Positions 38,226 through 50,475 of a DNA stretch of 64,000 nt are shown piece after piece (positions within the stretch are counted from its first letter, which is position 1; each line of letters starts with the position of its first letter). The translations under genes were made by a program, and so were the position numbers. The stretch comes from Caprella mutica (taxonomy: Eukaryota > Arthropoda > Malacostraca > Amphipoda > Caprellidae): contig CANNZV010000113.1 in the NCBI GenBank assembly GCA_947561585.1, positions 549,999-613,998 of the forward strand, given 5' to 3'. A model generated the notes under the pieces. It saw only the letters and a list, made by a program, of their open reading frames with translations. It searched no databases and was not told the DNA's origin.

Positions 38226-39821
38226 AAAGTATACCTATAATAATTATTAAATGACAATTATTATAGGCACCATCAAAGAAAAGAGTCTAATTAGCTACCT
38301 ATGGCTATAGCGCATGATGTTAATTTCTCAAATCGATTTCTTAAACTTTACCTACCTACCTACCTATATTTTTATTCGTTGATATTTAGTAATTTATCCT
38401 AGAGGAGAAACTAAGTTAGACATTGTTATTGATTCTGATATCTATCAAATATCCATGACAATGAACTGACCCATTCTTTCAATTGTATATTAATACCTGA
38501 AGAGACTACTCTCATATAATAAATGGTTCACAACCGGCACCTAAATACATAATTAATATTTGGGTTTACGAAGAAAGTTTTTACTCTCTTCATAATATAA
38601 CTAACTAGGTTAGGTATATATATGATAATTTATGGCCCGTTACTCCAAAAAATATCAGAATAGTTTGTCCGACTAGTTAGAATATACCCAATAGGTATTG
38701 ATAATATAATAATATTAATGAAAAATACTAACTAGGCGGCTAGGCATATTAATTAGTTTCTAGGTAAGTAGTATTCAACTTTAAAAATCTGACAACAATA
38801 TGTTCAAGCAACTATTATGAAGAAGAGATAAAAATATTTTAAATCTAACACGAATGGCTGAAGCTAATCCTTCCATAGTTGAATGCACTTATAGAAATTG
38901 CAAGTGTCGTGCGTTAGGAGCATCTCACTCACTCAACCTCTCACTGTGGATTCGCATTCAAAACTGTGCAATGTCAGATAACATTGCATATTCGCGCGCT
39001 AGAATTAAAGGAATTATATATGCTGAAATAAATGGTTAGTTTGAACACTTTATGTATATATATGTTGGAGGGAAGGAAGTGTTTAAATTTTAACACTAAC
39101 TATTATCACTGTTTTCATTCATAAATGAAACTTTATCTAAATAGTTTAAATATTAAATATATATTATAGTCATACTCATCAAGAAAACTTCATTGAAAAT
39201 GATTATCGTACATAAAGTAAAACATTTCAGAAACTTTTACCAAAGATATTCTTAGTACTGCTAGGTATAGGATATTTACTAGAGCAGCCAGTCGTTATAT
39301 TTAATGCTTGGTCAAATTGGTTACTAATAATTACATATTAACAACTAAATTAAACACCAATTTTATAAATATTAAACTTAAGTTCATATATTGTTAATTA
39401 AGCTTGAGTTATTTAGCTAAAGAGAACTTGATCGCTAATTCACGAAAACTACCCTTCACAAACTCGATGTTGCAGCGTTAATTCTAGAGTCAAAAAACGC
39501 GCAGTGCAATCTCCCTACAAACAACGGTCTGTCGATTCGATGGAACAATCCATCGATTCGACATCAGAGCAATCGAAAAGAAATCGAATCGATATACGTT
39601 GTTTATAGGGCTTAAGATTGTGCAAAGTCGGTAAATTGTTTGGAACACAGATACGATAAGCAAAAATAATGTAAATTACTAGGAATGTTGTAGTATTTTC
39701 TTTCAAAGATTCGTCGCTTCAATACACCAATATTTTGAGGGTTATAAACTAGTTTTCTTTCAACTAGCCAATGTTTGATTGCTGAGGGTGCTGAATTAAC
39801 TTTATCATAACAGGCTTAGTA
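38226..39821. other. AT-rich sequence with minor structures
   Basis: A (CCTA)n microsatellite at about 38350-38367, and a 14-bp inverted repeat with one mismatch at 39531-39562 (GTCGATTCGATGGA). A 61-residue frame at 38854-39039 has a fair start context but no family resemblance. Confidence 0.4.
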
Positions 39822-40086
39822 CCTTCACAAATTGTGGAAGTTTAAGTTGTGGTCTGCATTTATTTACTTTTAATCTTGTTAGGTATTCGTATAACTCAAA
39901 TAATATTTAACCAAATTGTATGAAATTTGGTGGGATGATTGGACAATATCTAGAAACTATTTGTTCAGATTTTGGGATCGATCCGGTCAAAGGTCAAGGT
40001 CATTTATAACATACGGAATATTGGATGGTCGAGTGCATTTATAAGCAGCGGAGAATGTATGCGCTCTACGAGTGCCCGTCATCTAG
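39822..40086 (+). mobile_element. Helitron-like short element, copy 2
   Basis: Starts near TTAGTACCTTCACAAATTG. It contains TGAAATTTGGTGGGATGATT and CCGGTCAAAGGTCAAGGTCA. It ends GCGCTCTACGAGTGC, then CTAG at 40083-40086, followed by T. Same layout as the other two copies; noncoding. Confidence 0.55.
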
Positions 40087-40254
40087 TTTATATTATACAG
40101 TAAATGCTCTCAGATTTTGATAAAATTTTGTAAACCACTGACCTGGATTGTAAAGGTGTTTTAACTCTTTAAAGTTTAAAGCACGGTGGGCATCAGGTAA
40201 CCCACTTATTTAGTAACATTTGCTGCGTAGTGGGAAAGCGGGGTATGCCTGTAA

Positions 40255-42245
40255 GGTATCCGGTAAATTCATCGCAGTAAATTCATCGCCGGTAAATTCA
40301 TCGCCGTAAATTCATCGCATGGTAAATTCATCGCATGGTAAATTCATCGCGTGGTAAATTCATCGCGTGGTAAATTCATCGCATGGTAAATTCATCGCAT
40401 GGTACATTATAAAATTAAATTGATAGACTTAAATAAACTTTTTGCAAATTTTAATTATGCCGACCTTACTTTATTTTCGCTGGATTAGGGAAACTTGTTT
40501 GTACGAATCTGAGCTATTAGTTTATTTTAAATGATTGGATTTTAGTATTACGTAGAATGTCATATAATTTAAATTTATGTTAATTCTCAAATTACGTATT
40601 TGGGTAGCTACTTATAGTTTGAACAACAACATAACTGTAAATGCTACACCTCTTTGAAAATATGATCAGCTAAGCGTAATTGCATCAGTAAATGGGAACC
40701 AGGTTTTCCTATTTATTTAAGAGATATTGATTACAATTTATCTTATTAAAATTAATTTAGATATATTTTTTCTGCAGTTGTAACGATAGAATATCATTTT
40801 TAATATTAACGGTTTGCTTTAGCAACATATATATCCATACATTATTTCGTGAACCGAAAATTGGGCTCCATGACAATTGGGCCCCAAGACAATTAGGCCC
40901 AAAGACCAATATATTATTTGCCCATTTTTCCAAAGTCTACTGTATTAACTTAATTAATGACCATTGCTACTGTAATAACTAGGGATGTGACAATATGAAT
41001 TTTGCATAAAAATATAGTCTTGAGCATAATTAAAAAAAAGAATATTCCTAATATGAAAAATATATTCTTGTTATGAAAAATATATATTTTTTAGTAGTAG
41101 AACATATTCATTTTATGAATGAATACTATTATTTTTTTAAACTGCTATAATTTTTTGTATTATTATTAGATAATTCATGTAAGTAACAAATTTCCTAGTT
41201 ACAGTACCACTATAGTGAACTCCTGTATAGTGAGTGAGTTAGGATGTAGCCAATAGAAAATAAGAATGTGGCTATTTTAGATGAAGAGACAATAGAAAAT
41301 AAGAATGTGGGTATATAAAGATAGCCGAGGCCCACCAAGACATGCTGAAATTTTTGGAACATACAAGTCAACTTGAAAGTTAATGTGAATTTGTTGAAAT
41401 CTGTTCACTGCAGTCTGTGTTCAATAGAAAAGAGTTTTATAAATTATTATTACAAAATGTATTCCCATAATCTCAGTTTATCCCTACAACTGTTCAATTT
41501 ATCATAATTCAATGTAATGAAAATCTTTCAAATTTAACAATTTTATTAACTGAATATTTTTATGACCATTTTTTCAGACGATTTACACTACAAATTGGAT
41601 CCACATGACACGATTCAATTTAATTCGACTTATTTAAATACTTCAAAGATTTTCATTGCATCAAACATGAGATTAACAATCCAAATGAGATTTAACGGGC
41701 TTCATAATATACACCTTATCAAGTATATATCAATCGAATTAAAAAATTATAAATATATTTTTAAAGAAAATAAACATATTTCAAATATAATATTGTCACT
41801 ACCCTATGTAATAACAAAGTAAAACTTCTTCATTGTGTCCTCTGCCCAATTTTTTTCTGGGCTCAATTGTTTTGGGGCCCATTTATCTTGGGCACAATTG
41901 TCCTGGTGCCCAATTGTTTTAGGCCCAATTGTCGGCAGGCCCAATTTCCCTGTGCCCAATTGTCTGTGTACCATACTATTCATAACGTTACAATGTCTTT
42001 TTTTTTAAATTATCTATTATTTATATACCTCTCTATTATTTGTATTATCTACCTTCCTGTTATATGTCATCGATGATTTACTATATGCGATGAATTTACC
42101 TGCGATGAAATTACCGTGCGATGAATTTACCATGCGATGAATTTACCACGCGATGAATTTACCATGCGATGAATTTACCACGCGATGAATTTACCGCGAT
42201 GAATTTACTGCGATGAATTTACCCGCGATGAATTTACACTGATCC
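40255..42245. mobile_element. Foldback-like element 1, ends built of 16-bp tandem units
   Basis: The inverted ends are tandem arrays of GGTAAATTCATCGCAT (about 8 units at 40260-40405) and the inverse (about 9 units at 42075-42240). The nine bases TGCCTGTAA occur exactly on both sides (40246-40254 and 42246-42254). Internally repetitive inverted ends with a 9-bp duplication are the description of Foldback/MULE-type elements. No transposase was recognised inside; an 86-residue frame (41562-41822) has no resemblance. A second element with GGGCCCAATTGTC ends is nested within. Confidence 0.8.
40855..41969. mobile_element. Nested foldback-like element with GGCCCAATTGTC units
   Basis: Left end has three units of GACAATTGGGCCC type (40855-40915); the right end has eight or so inverse units (41845-41969). 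The region 40855-41213 is repeated in inverse orientation at 48048-48441. The outer duplication could not be defined. Confidence 0.6.
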
Positions 42246-42254
42246 TGCCTGTAA

Positions 42255-43290
42255 CTAATGATGTACCTAATTTAATGTAAAATAAAAAGTATATTATGCT
42301 ATTAAATAAGTCAACGCAATTATTTTTACTTAACTTCCAATTTATTATATGTCAATCAATTACTATCTATGATATTACATTTTTAATATTTAATAAAAAC
42401 AACAAAATCGGAAGAATAGCTTCGACGATATCAGTCGAAGCTAAAATGCACCTTTACAGAAAGAACATTGTAAACAACAAACAGATTTTTAAATTTCTAT
42501 TTAATATATTAATCCACACTAAATGTTGTGGTTGGATGTCAACGGCGTTAGTAGTCACTTAGAAACACAGGTGGCAGCACGATGCAATTTGGAAACCAAA
42601 ATTTCTGAGAGTGATGTATCCTATAGTAACAAAATATCTTTGCTATTACAATGAAGACTACCTATATCTAGGCTTTGTGTCCTAAATTTTCAAAATTTTC
42701 ATTAGTTAGAAGAAATTTTACACACAAAAAAATAGTTTAACGGGCATATCTAAGTGGAAATTCTTTTAATTAATATTCCAAATAAAGTCTCGTAGAATAC
42801 TAAACACTAAAATTAGTTAAGTTTATCATATAACCTTCAATTTCAGATAGAGTTAAGTATCTATGTTTTAAATTATTATATCTGCAAGATAGACATTTGA
42901 ATTATAGATTAGACTTCGGGTTTGATTGAAACTAGTACAGGATGAAAATATTGAAGCCTAGCTAGATTGATATTTCATAAATTAAAATATAAAAAATATC
43001 TGTACAAAAATTCAAATTGTTTGAGAATGCGATTTTCTTTCTATGAATTCCACGTTATTCACAATGATAGACCAATTTTCATAACAATTTGATAAACCAC
43101 GTGTAAAGTTGCAGGTAATTGGGAAATTTAACGAGCTAATTCAGTCAATATGAATCCTTGCTTTATGAAATACTAATACTAACTAATTAATTAGCTTCAA
43201 CTGCATTCTATAATGTAAGCCTAAAAATGAAAAAAAACGCATCTACTAACAATTGTGAAAGAGATTGAAGCAGGTTTCGATCATACATGA
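42255..43290. other. AT-rich sequence, nothing recognised
   Basis: Short frame 42296-42562 has no resemblance to a family. No repeat ends. Confidence 0.4.
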
Positions 43291-44164
43291 GGCACAGTTC
43301 GCCGTAAACAATTCGACGTGGGATTTATGTTTTACTGCACTAAATTATCAAATTTTCTCAGCCCTATTTGAAAATGTTTTCTTTTCCATTTCAAAAGTTA
43401 AATGAAATATTGATTTACTAAACATATAATCCAAACTATTATATAAATATTGAGTGTGTTGTAAATTAACTATAGATTTTATTTGTCCTGGTTTCTATTG
43501 AAATAAATCAAGTTCAGGTGTCTTCTTTATACATTTAATGACCATTAAATATTTATTTAGTCTAAAACTAGTACATCAATGTAATTAAATATTCTTTAAC
43601 TACGTAGGTCTTTGACTTTTGAATTAGGTAGGCTAAATAGGTTACATTTACTATCTCCTCTTCCTTTTCCTCTCCTATTCGTGAATGCTGCCACCAGTGC
43701 TTGTTTTTCATTTCGTCACATTCCTTGGTAAGTGACTGCATTCACGGAGTAGCTTTACTGCATCCATGAGCATTGTCACCGGCAGGTTTATGGAGCTTTT
43801 GTTCAAGGAGCCATTTTCCTTTCTGACTTCTTCTTCCTGTCCCTTGTATTTAATTTCTTTTTTACGTCAAAAACAAGGTCCTTTAAAAGTTTAAACCCTC
43901 TTCTAAATTTTAATTTGTAGCTCAAATATGTTTGCCGCCTGAATTCTTCTCACCGAGAAAATATAACATCAATAGAAAAAAAAAATTGAAATTATGAAAT
44001 TAGTCAACTACAGTTCTACGTCAGTCTTGAACGTAAAGATTTAAATCCTTGTTTGAATAAATATTTTTAAATATATGTAAATGATTTATTCTCTGGTAAA
44101 ACATAGATTATATAAATCACGTGGCGAGTTTTAAGTTCGGCGAATTGTCCGCGGCGAGTTGTCC
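43291..44164. mobile_element. Possible foldback-like element with AATTCGCCG units
   Basis: Left end GGCACAGTTCGCCGTAAACA; the right end inverse reads GGACAACTCGCCGCGGACAA. Each end has two or three units of about 15 bases. I found no matching duplication outside. It carries the dispersed repeat at 43660-43860. Weaker than the other foldback calls. Confidence 0.4.
43660..43860 (-). repeat. Dispersed repeat R1, copy on minus strand
   Basis: Its minus strand aligns with 50285-50475 along about 190 bases, sharing TACTCCGTGAATGC, AGGAATGTGAC and ACAAGGGAC. No open frame is conserved between the two copies. Class unknown. Confidence 0.7.
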
Positions 44165-44183
44165 TATAGAACTGTTTAATATA

Positions 44184-44862
44184 CAGGGTGTCCGACACTT
44201 TTGTTGCCAAACTTTAACATATGGTTGCATTCGTCGAAATAAACACTTTTTATTCTATTAAGGTATGGTCTAAAATGCTTAGTTAAAAAGTTACAAGGTT
44301 AGGAATGTAGTATCTGTACCATTTATTATTATTAGTTAACAAACATCAATTCTCTTAATGTTGCGATAAGAAACAAAACATTTTTGACTGTAATTATTAG
44401 AAGCACAAGAAAATTAATCTTAAATTAGGTTACATGTTTACAGAATGTGTTCAATTTGTCGCACATTTGTTGCGATGCAAGCGTTCAAACGTTTTTCCCG
44501 CAAGGATTCGTGAAACTCCTGGTGTCTTTGCTCGCGTCCCCCAATCATTGGACAGACGTGTTTGAACGGCTGCATCGCAACAAATGGGAGGCAGTTTGAA
44601 CACATTTTGCAAACATGTAACTTAATTTAAGATTAAGTTTCTTGTGCTCCTATAAATAATTACTGTTAAAAATGTTTTGTTTCTTATCGCAACATTAAAA
44701 AAAATGTTAACTAATAATAATAAATGGTACAGATACTACTTTCCTAACCTAGTAACTTTTTAACTAATTATTTTAGACCATACCTTCATAGAATAAAAAG
44801 TGTTTATTTCGACAAATGCAACCTTATGTTGAAGTTTGGCAACAAAAGTGTCGGACACCCTG
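44184..44862. mobile_element. Palindromic mariner derivative made of two transposase 3' ends
   Basis: Both halves are inverted copies from CAGGGTGTCCGACACTTTTG inward to the centre near 44520; TA flanks both sides (44182-44183, 44863-44864). Close to the centre each half, read outward from it, encodes the end of a mariner-type transposase: the right half gives CIATNGRQFEHIL and the left half a close variant with changes. The element is therefore an inverted duplication of one end of an autonomous element. Confidence 0.75.
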
Positions 44863-44864
44863 TA

Positions 44865-45588
44865 TAGTTACATAGAAAAGAAATTGTTAGTGCTTCTCAG
44901 GAAAGGAATGAACAGTTTAGCTTTAATATTTGTATATTAATTTTTTTATGAATTTAATAGATTAAGGAATATGTTTCTTTTTATACATACAATGTGTACA
45001 TATGAATTATACCTACAATTTGATGCTAAATTTTATGAAAACAAATTAAGAATATCCTGAAATGTCTACATTTTCTTAATGATGATCCATAAATATTCCC
45101 GAAAATAATACCTATTCATGCATATATGATTACATAGATTATTGGATAGCATTTCCGTAAACTCATAAAACAATAGAAAACGTAATGGAGCTAGTTACAC
45201 ATTTTTTTGCCATCATTCTGGTCATCGTGTTGCCAGAAGGTTTATTTAAACAAAAGAAAAAGAAATTTATGACCAAGATATCATGATAATGCAGTTAAAG
45301 CCTTTCAACTGGTAGCTATTGCATCACAAACAAGTCAATTATTAACTGATTAATATCAAGTAAACACATAATTTCATATTAAACTGTAAAGATTTCGATT
45401 CGGTTTTCATGAATCCGTTCTCGTTCGATAAAGACCGTTACTCTCTCCATCTACATATATTCTATAGCATAGGTACTTACTTATCTGAAACTTCTGAATT
45501 AGATTCCAGATAAGGAGATTAAATTATTTATGGTTTAATTGGGATACATGGTCGAATTGAACTATTTATAAGACTTGAACTCGAAGGA
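44865..45588. other. AT-rich sequence, nothing recognised
   Basis: Spacer before the composite foldback element. Confidence 0.4.
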
Positions 45589-45597
45589 GTCCGTAAC

Positions 45598-46275
45598 CGG
45601 TTACACTGAATACCGAGTTACACCGAATTATACCGAATTACACTATACTAAATACCGAATTACACTATACTAAATACCGAATTACACTAGACTCAATACC
45701 GAATTATACCGAATTACACTATACTCAATACCAAATTACACCTGATTATACCAAATTACAACTGATTATACCGAATTACACAACACTATATTACCGAATT
45801 ACACCTGATTATACCAAATTACACCTGATTATACCGAATTTCACCGAATTATACCGAATTACACTATACTTAATACTGAATTATACCGAATTACACTCCA
45901 CTAGATACCGAATTACACCTGATTATACCGAATTACAACTGATTATACCGAATTGCACCTGATTATACCGAATTGCACCTGATTATACCAAATTACATCT
46001 AATTATACCAAATTACATCTAATTATAGCGAATTACACTAAACTGATTACCGAATTACACCTGATTATACCGAATTACACTATACTAAATACCGAATTAC
46101 ACTATACTCTATACAGAATTGCACCGAATTAAACCATGATCGATACCGAATTACACTGATTATACCGAATTACACTTATTATACCGAATTACACCTGATT
46201 ATACCTAATTACACCTGATTATACCGAATTACACCAAATTATTCCGAATTAAACTTCAATGAATACCGAATTATA
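45598..46275. repeat. Left tandem array of the composite element
   Basis: About 30 units of 20-22 bases built on ACCGAATTACACCTGATTAT or ACCGAATTACACTATACTAA, considerably diverged from one another. Confidence 0.9.
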
Positions 46276-46571
46276 TCCTTGATCATTGGTTTGGTCAGGA
46301 TTTTTTTATATTAATTTAAAGTTATTACACTGCAATGATTATGGGCAATAAGCCTTCACACCATTATCAAATATCAAAATGCATGGATTAGTCCGACGCC
46401 CCATTAGTACAACACCCCATTAATCAGACGGGGTACAGACATAATCCTACCACCCCCCTCCGGACTCGAGAACACCCACGCCCCCCACCCTTGATTTAGG
46501 GCCCCCTCCCCTGCCACGAGTCCCTCTTTTTTATAACTAGGTTACCAATAACATACTCAACATACATAGCC
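46276..46571. other. Inner spacer with a C-rich patch
   Basis: About 46440-46525 is unusually C-rich (CCACCCCCCTCC and similar). No gene or element end recognised. Confidence 0.4.
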
Positions 46572-47023
46572 ATTAGTACCTTCACAAATTTGCAGAAGGT
46601 TACATATTACCCGGCATTTATCTATTCATTTATTTATCATATTGTACGTTAACGCATAACTGAAAAAGTGTATAACCAAACTGCCTGAAATTTAGTGAAA
46701 CGATTGGTCAATGGCCAGTGACCTTCTGATAGAATTTTGGGAGCGACCCGGTCAATTTATAACTCAAAAAGTATTGAAACATATTGCATGAAACTTGGTG
46801 AAACGATTGGTCAATGTAAAGGAACCATTTTGTTAGATTTTGGGAGCGACCCGGTCAAAGGTCAAGGTCATGGTAATTCATAACTCAAAAAGTATTGAAA
46901 CATATTGCATGAAACTTGGTGAGACGATTGATCATTATCCAGTTACCAGTTTATTAGAGTTTGGTAGAGAACGGGTCAAAGCGGATGCGAAAGTATGCGC
47001 TCTACCGAGTGCACGTAATCTAG
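46572..47023 (+). mobile_element. Helitron-like short element, copy 3 with internal triplication
   Basis: Starts near TTAGTACCTTCACAAATTTG and ends GCGCTCTACCGAGTGC, then CTAG at 47020-47023 followed by T. Inside, a unit of roughly 100-120 bases (TATTGCATGAAACTTGGTGA to GAGCGACCCGGTCAA) is present about three times in tandem, where the other copies have it once. Confidence 0.55.
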
Positions 47024-47364
47024 TTTAGTTTGTTGTATCCAGTAGTTTATGTAATACACACTGCTTGTTTAATGACATGGCAGGGGTGTTCGGAGGTGGC
47101 AAGCCCCCCCTATTCATATATATTAGTGTATTAATATCTTCTTTAAGAAAATTGACCAAGTTGACTAATTAGGTTATCTTGCCTGTCGGATTATGGATGG
47201 TATAATGCAATAGATCCCATAAGAAAAATTATCCACATAATATTATCTAGGAAAAATTTGCATAATATTTGTATAAAAAACAAAGAAAATTATTTCACTC
47301 TTTATAGCTGCGATGCTATGTCCAAAAATCATGAATACATTTTTTTTCTCTCCAAAGGTACCTA

Positions 47365-47529
47365 GGGTAAATTACAAATTATCGGTCAGTTTCACGATAT
47401 AATAATTGTAATTTTATTTTAATTGCAGGTATCATGGATACCAATTAAAATAAAATAACAATAATTATAATATCATTTTTTTCTTATATGACTGAAGATG
47501 TAAACTGACCGATAATTCGTAATTTACCC
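47365..47529. mobile_element. MITE of the GGGTAAGTTACG family, copy 7
   Basis: Arms GGGTAAATTACAAATTATCG and the inverse ending TAATTTACCC; TA on both sides (47363-47364, 47530-47531). Carries half of the palindromic core (GCAGGTATCATGGATACCAA). Confidence 0.8.
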
Positions 47530-47629
47530 TAGTTTGAATGTAATTTGTGAAAATCTATTTTTTCAAATACCTAGTTATATATAGGTACCAGGTTGGCAGC
47601 TTTCTACTCATAATTTGGCTTATTGGCTA

Positions 47630-47937
47630 AACCTATTATACGGTTGTACCTACAATGAAACACTCAAATGACCATTATCTAACATATAAACCTGATTGTC
47701 TATTGTAAAAGGTTATTTTAAGAACATTTTGACGAATGAAATTTTCAATAAAATTCTTATTTAATCAGATAAATGCAAAATTGTCTTAAATCCTTCAGTC
47801 ACCTTTAATTACTCTACTGAAGGATTTGAAGGCTATTAAGTAGAAAATTTTTAGTGATTAGAGTGTAAAACGTCATAAAAACACAATTTTATTTGAGTTA
47901 ATTTCTATGAAAATGCACATTTAACTGAATACAGTTC
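47630..47937 (+). repeat. Dispersed repeat R2, copy 1
   Basis: Aligns over about 300 bases with 63640-63927, sharing CATTATCTAACATATAAACC and ATGAAAATGCACATTTAACT. No open frame is shared. Class unknown. Confidence 0.75.
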
Positions 47938-48047
47938 TTATTTTTTTTAAATGGAAACACCATGTGTGACGTCATTCGTTTAGTCGAGGATGTTCCAATA
48001 TTGTACTTAGTATACTTTCTATTTATTTACTATGCCTAGAAGTACTG

Positions 48048-48441
48048 TAACTAGGAAATTTATTGCTTTCATGGCCTATCTCAGTACAGAAAATTATTTT
48101 AGTTTAAAAGAATAATAATATATATTCGTGAAAAAAATATTTTCTATTAAAAAATATTTATTTTTCATAACGAGAATAATTTTTTTTCATGTAAAGAATA
48201 TTCTTTATTTTAAATATGTTCAAGACTATATTTTTATACAAAACGCATATTGCCAAAACCCTAGTTATTACAGTAGCAATGGTCTTTAATTAAGTTAATA
48301 CAGAAAACTCTGAAAAAATAGGCCAATAATATAATTGTCTTGGGGGGCCCAATTGTCCTGGACCCAATTGTGTTAGGCCCATTTGTCGGCGGGCCCAACT
48401 TTAGGGGCTCAATTGTCTTGGGCCCAACTGTCGGTCCACGC
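48048..48441 (-). mobile_element. Partial copy of the GGCCCAATTGTC element
   Basis: Its minus strand begins GTGGACCGACAGTTGGGCCC and follows the order of 40855-41213, including the AT-rich stretch and CTAGTTACAG at the far edge. The opposite end is absent. Confidence 0.65.
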
Positions 48442-48463
48442 ATAAAATATATTACTACCTCTA

Positions 48464-48823
48464 TTTTCGGTATAATTAATTAATCAGGTGTAATTCGGTA
48501 TTCAGTGGAGTGGAATTCGGTAAAATCAGGTATAAACAGGTGTAATTCGGTATAATCAGGTGTAATTCGGTATAATAAGTGTAATTCGGTATAATCAGAT
48601 GTTATTCGGTATAATGAGGAGTAATTTTGTATAATAAAGGTGTAATTCGATATTCAATGGAGTATAACTCGGTATAATCAGGTGTAATTTGATAATCAGT
48701 GTGGTGTTATTCGGTACTATCAGGTGTGATTTGGTATAATCAGGTGTAATTCGGTATTCAGTGGAGTGTAATTCGGTATAACCAGGTGTAAATCGGTATT
48801 GATTATGGTGTAATTCGATATTA
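48464..48823. repeat. Right tandem array of the composite element, inner piece
   Basis: Units built on GTGTAATTCGGTATAATCAG, inverse of the left array, broken off at 48823-48824 by the next element. Confidence 0.85.
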
Positions 48824-49976
48824 TCCCAGCAAACATGAATGTATCTATTCGATGTCTAAACGACTCTGTATAACCTCTCTGCCGACATCGAATACCAGTA
48901 ACAAATTAGACATGGTGACATCAAGTAGATATCAATCCGATATCCGTTTGCACCGCTAAACCGCATCATATCAAGTATATTTGGCATCGAAGCGATACCG
49001 TTATAACAGCGTTGAATAGAAAGATAAATTACGACATCCAACATACATAGGGATTCTGCATCGAACAGACGCCTAATTATATATCTAATATGCTTCGAAA
49101 CGATATCCACTTGCATCCAATAAATAAATAAATTAAAATTGAAAACTCTTATTTCATTGATATAACGTACTCTACGTTTAGGTGCATATCAATTAGACTT
49201 ATGTTACATATAATTTAAAAGGGAAGAAATGAAGTTATGTGTCCCGGTATCGTTCGTGGGTTTATACGTCCTCGTGCCAGCAGCTCTGCCACTTTGCCAC
49301 CGTGGATGCATTTTACTATAAAAAATTTTTGATATTAACCGACCTGGAGATACTTAAAGAAATTTTAAAGTGAATAGAACAATACAGACAAGCACCGCTT
49401 TTATAACCAAAATCACAACTTATTCTTACTATAAATAGTAATGAGTTGGTCATATTTTTATATAATTGTAACTCCTTAAAAATTTCGTTCTCTATGAGTT
49501 CAAATTAAAGAAAATGTTTTGAGGCCACGACTTAGAATATAGATGAAAGCTCTGTGATGAAAGTTTAAAGTAATGAATGCATTAATTAAAATTTGACCAT
49601 ATACTAACTCACACTCAGTAAATAAAGGTCATAATAGTTGAGTAATTAGTTTGACATTTTGACTTATATAATTGTGTTATATAAAACAGAAATTTTGTGC
49701 TCTGTGAAATAATTTTAGCAATAGGGTATATGTTCCAAGTTATTAATAGGGTCTATATTTTCGAACACGTGATAAAGGAAAATATTATAATTATTATTTA
49801 ACTACTATATTTAATTAGTAACAAAATAGCTGAAGGTATGATACCAATTGAAATAAAAGTTAAATAATTCGATTATTATATCTAGATTTATTGACCCGAT
49901 TACCACTTTAAGTTTAATTATCAATAATGTGAGTCACTGAATTTTAATCGTCTCATTTGCAGCTTTTGGCACTATA

Positions 49977-50179
49977 GGTGAAAGCTCAAGTTATCGGATA
50001 TGGGGTTCCACATTTTACGTAGAAAAATTATTTATGTGAAGATTTATATTTTTAAACTTGTATTTTACGTACTGGTATCATGGATACCAATTTAAGTACG
50101 AATTGAATAATGATAATTATTATATTTATTTCTTACATATTCGAAAATGTGGAACCGTCCGATAACACAGAATTTACTT
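49977..50179. mobile_element. Diverged MITE related to the GGGTAAGTTACG family
   Basis: Arms share GTTATCGGA and GGTTCCACATTTT in inverse orientation, with TA on both sides. The centre has half of the palindromic core (GGTATCATGGATACCAATTT). Confidence 0.6.
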
Positions 50180-50284
50180 TAAAATGGAACTTGTTAATTA
50201 AATAGCCCATCAACTTTCAATTATTTACGTTTAGTAGAGGTTTAACGTCTGCTTCGGAACCAAAGGCCATGACGCTGACGTTAA

Positions 50285-50475
50285 AAGGAAATGAAATACA
50301 AGGGACTGGAAGAAGCTGTCAGAAAGGAAAGTGGCTCCATTGACAAAGTCACGACGCTCATGGATGCTGAAATCTACTCCGTGAATGCTGTCACTTACCG
50401 AGGAATGTGACAAAAATGGTCACAAGCACCCGTTGGCAGCACTCAAGGATGGAAGAGGGAAATGAAGAGGTGATA
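50285..50475 (+). repeat. Dispersed repeat R1, copy on plus strand
   Basis: Partner of 43660-43860. It lies inside the CCCAGCAAACAT element. Several in-frame stops argue against a present coding role. Confidence 0.7.

Noticed and set aside
38854..39039. 61-residue frame with a fair start context
   Set aside because: No family resemblance, splice context or conservation evidence; length is within chance expectation.
41315..41330. TATATAAAG as a TATA box
   Set aside because: Isolated motif in AT-rich transposon interior with no supported gene downstream.
41562..41822. 86-residue frame inside foldback element 1
   Set aside because: AT-rich composition, no transposase or other domain motif.
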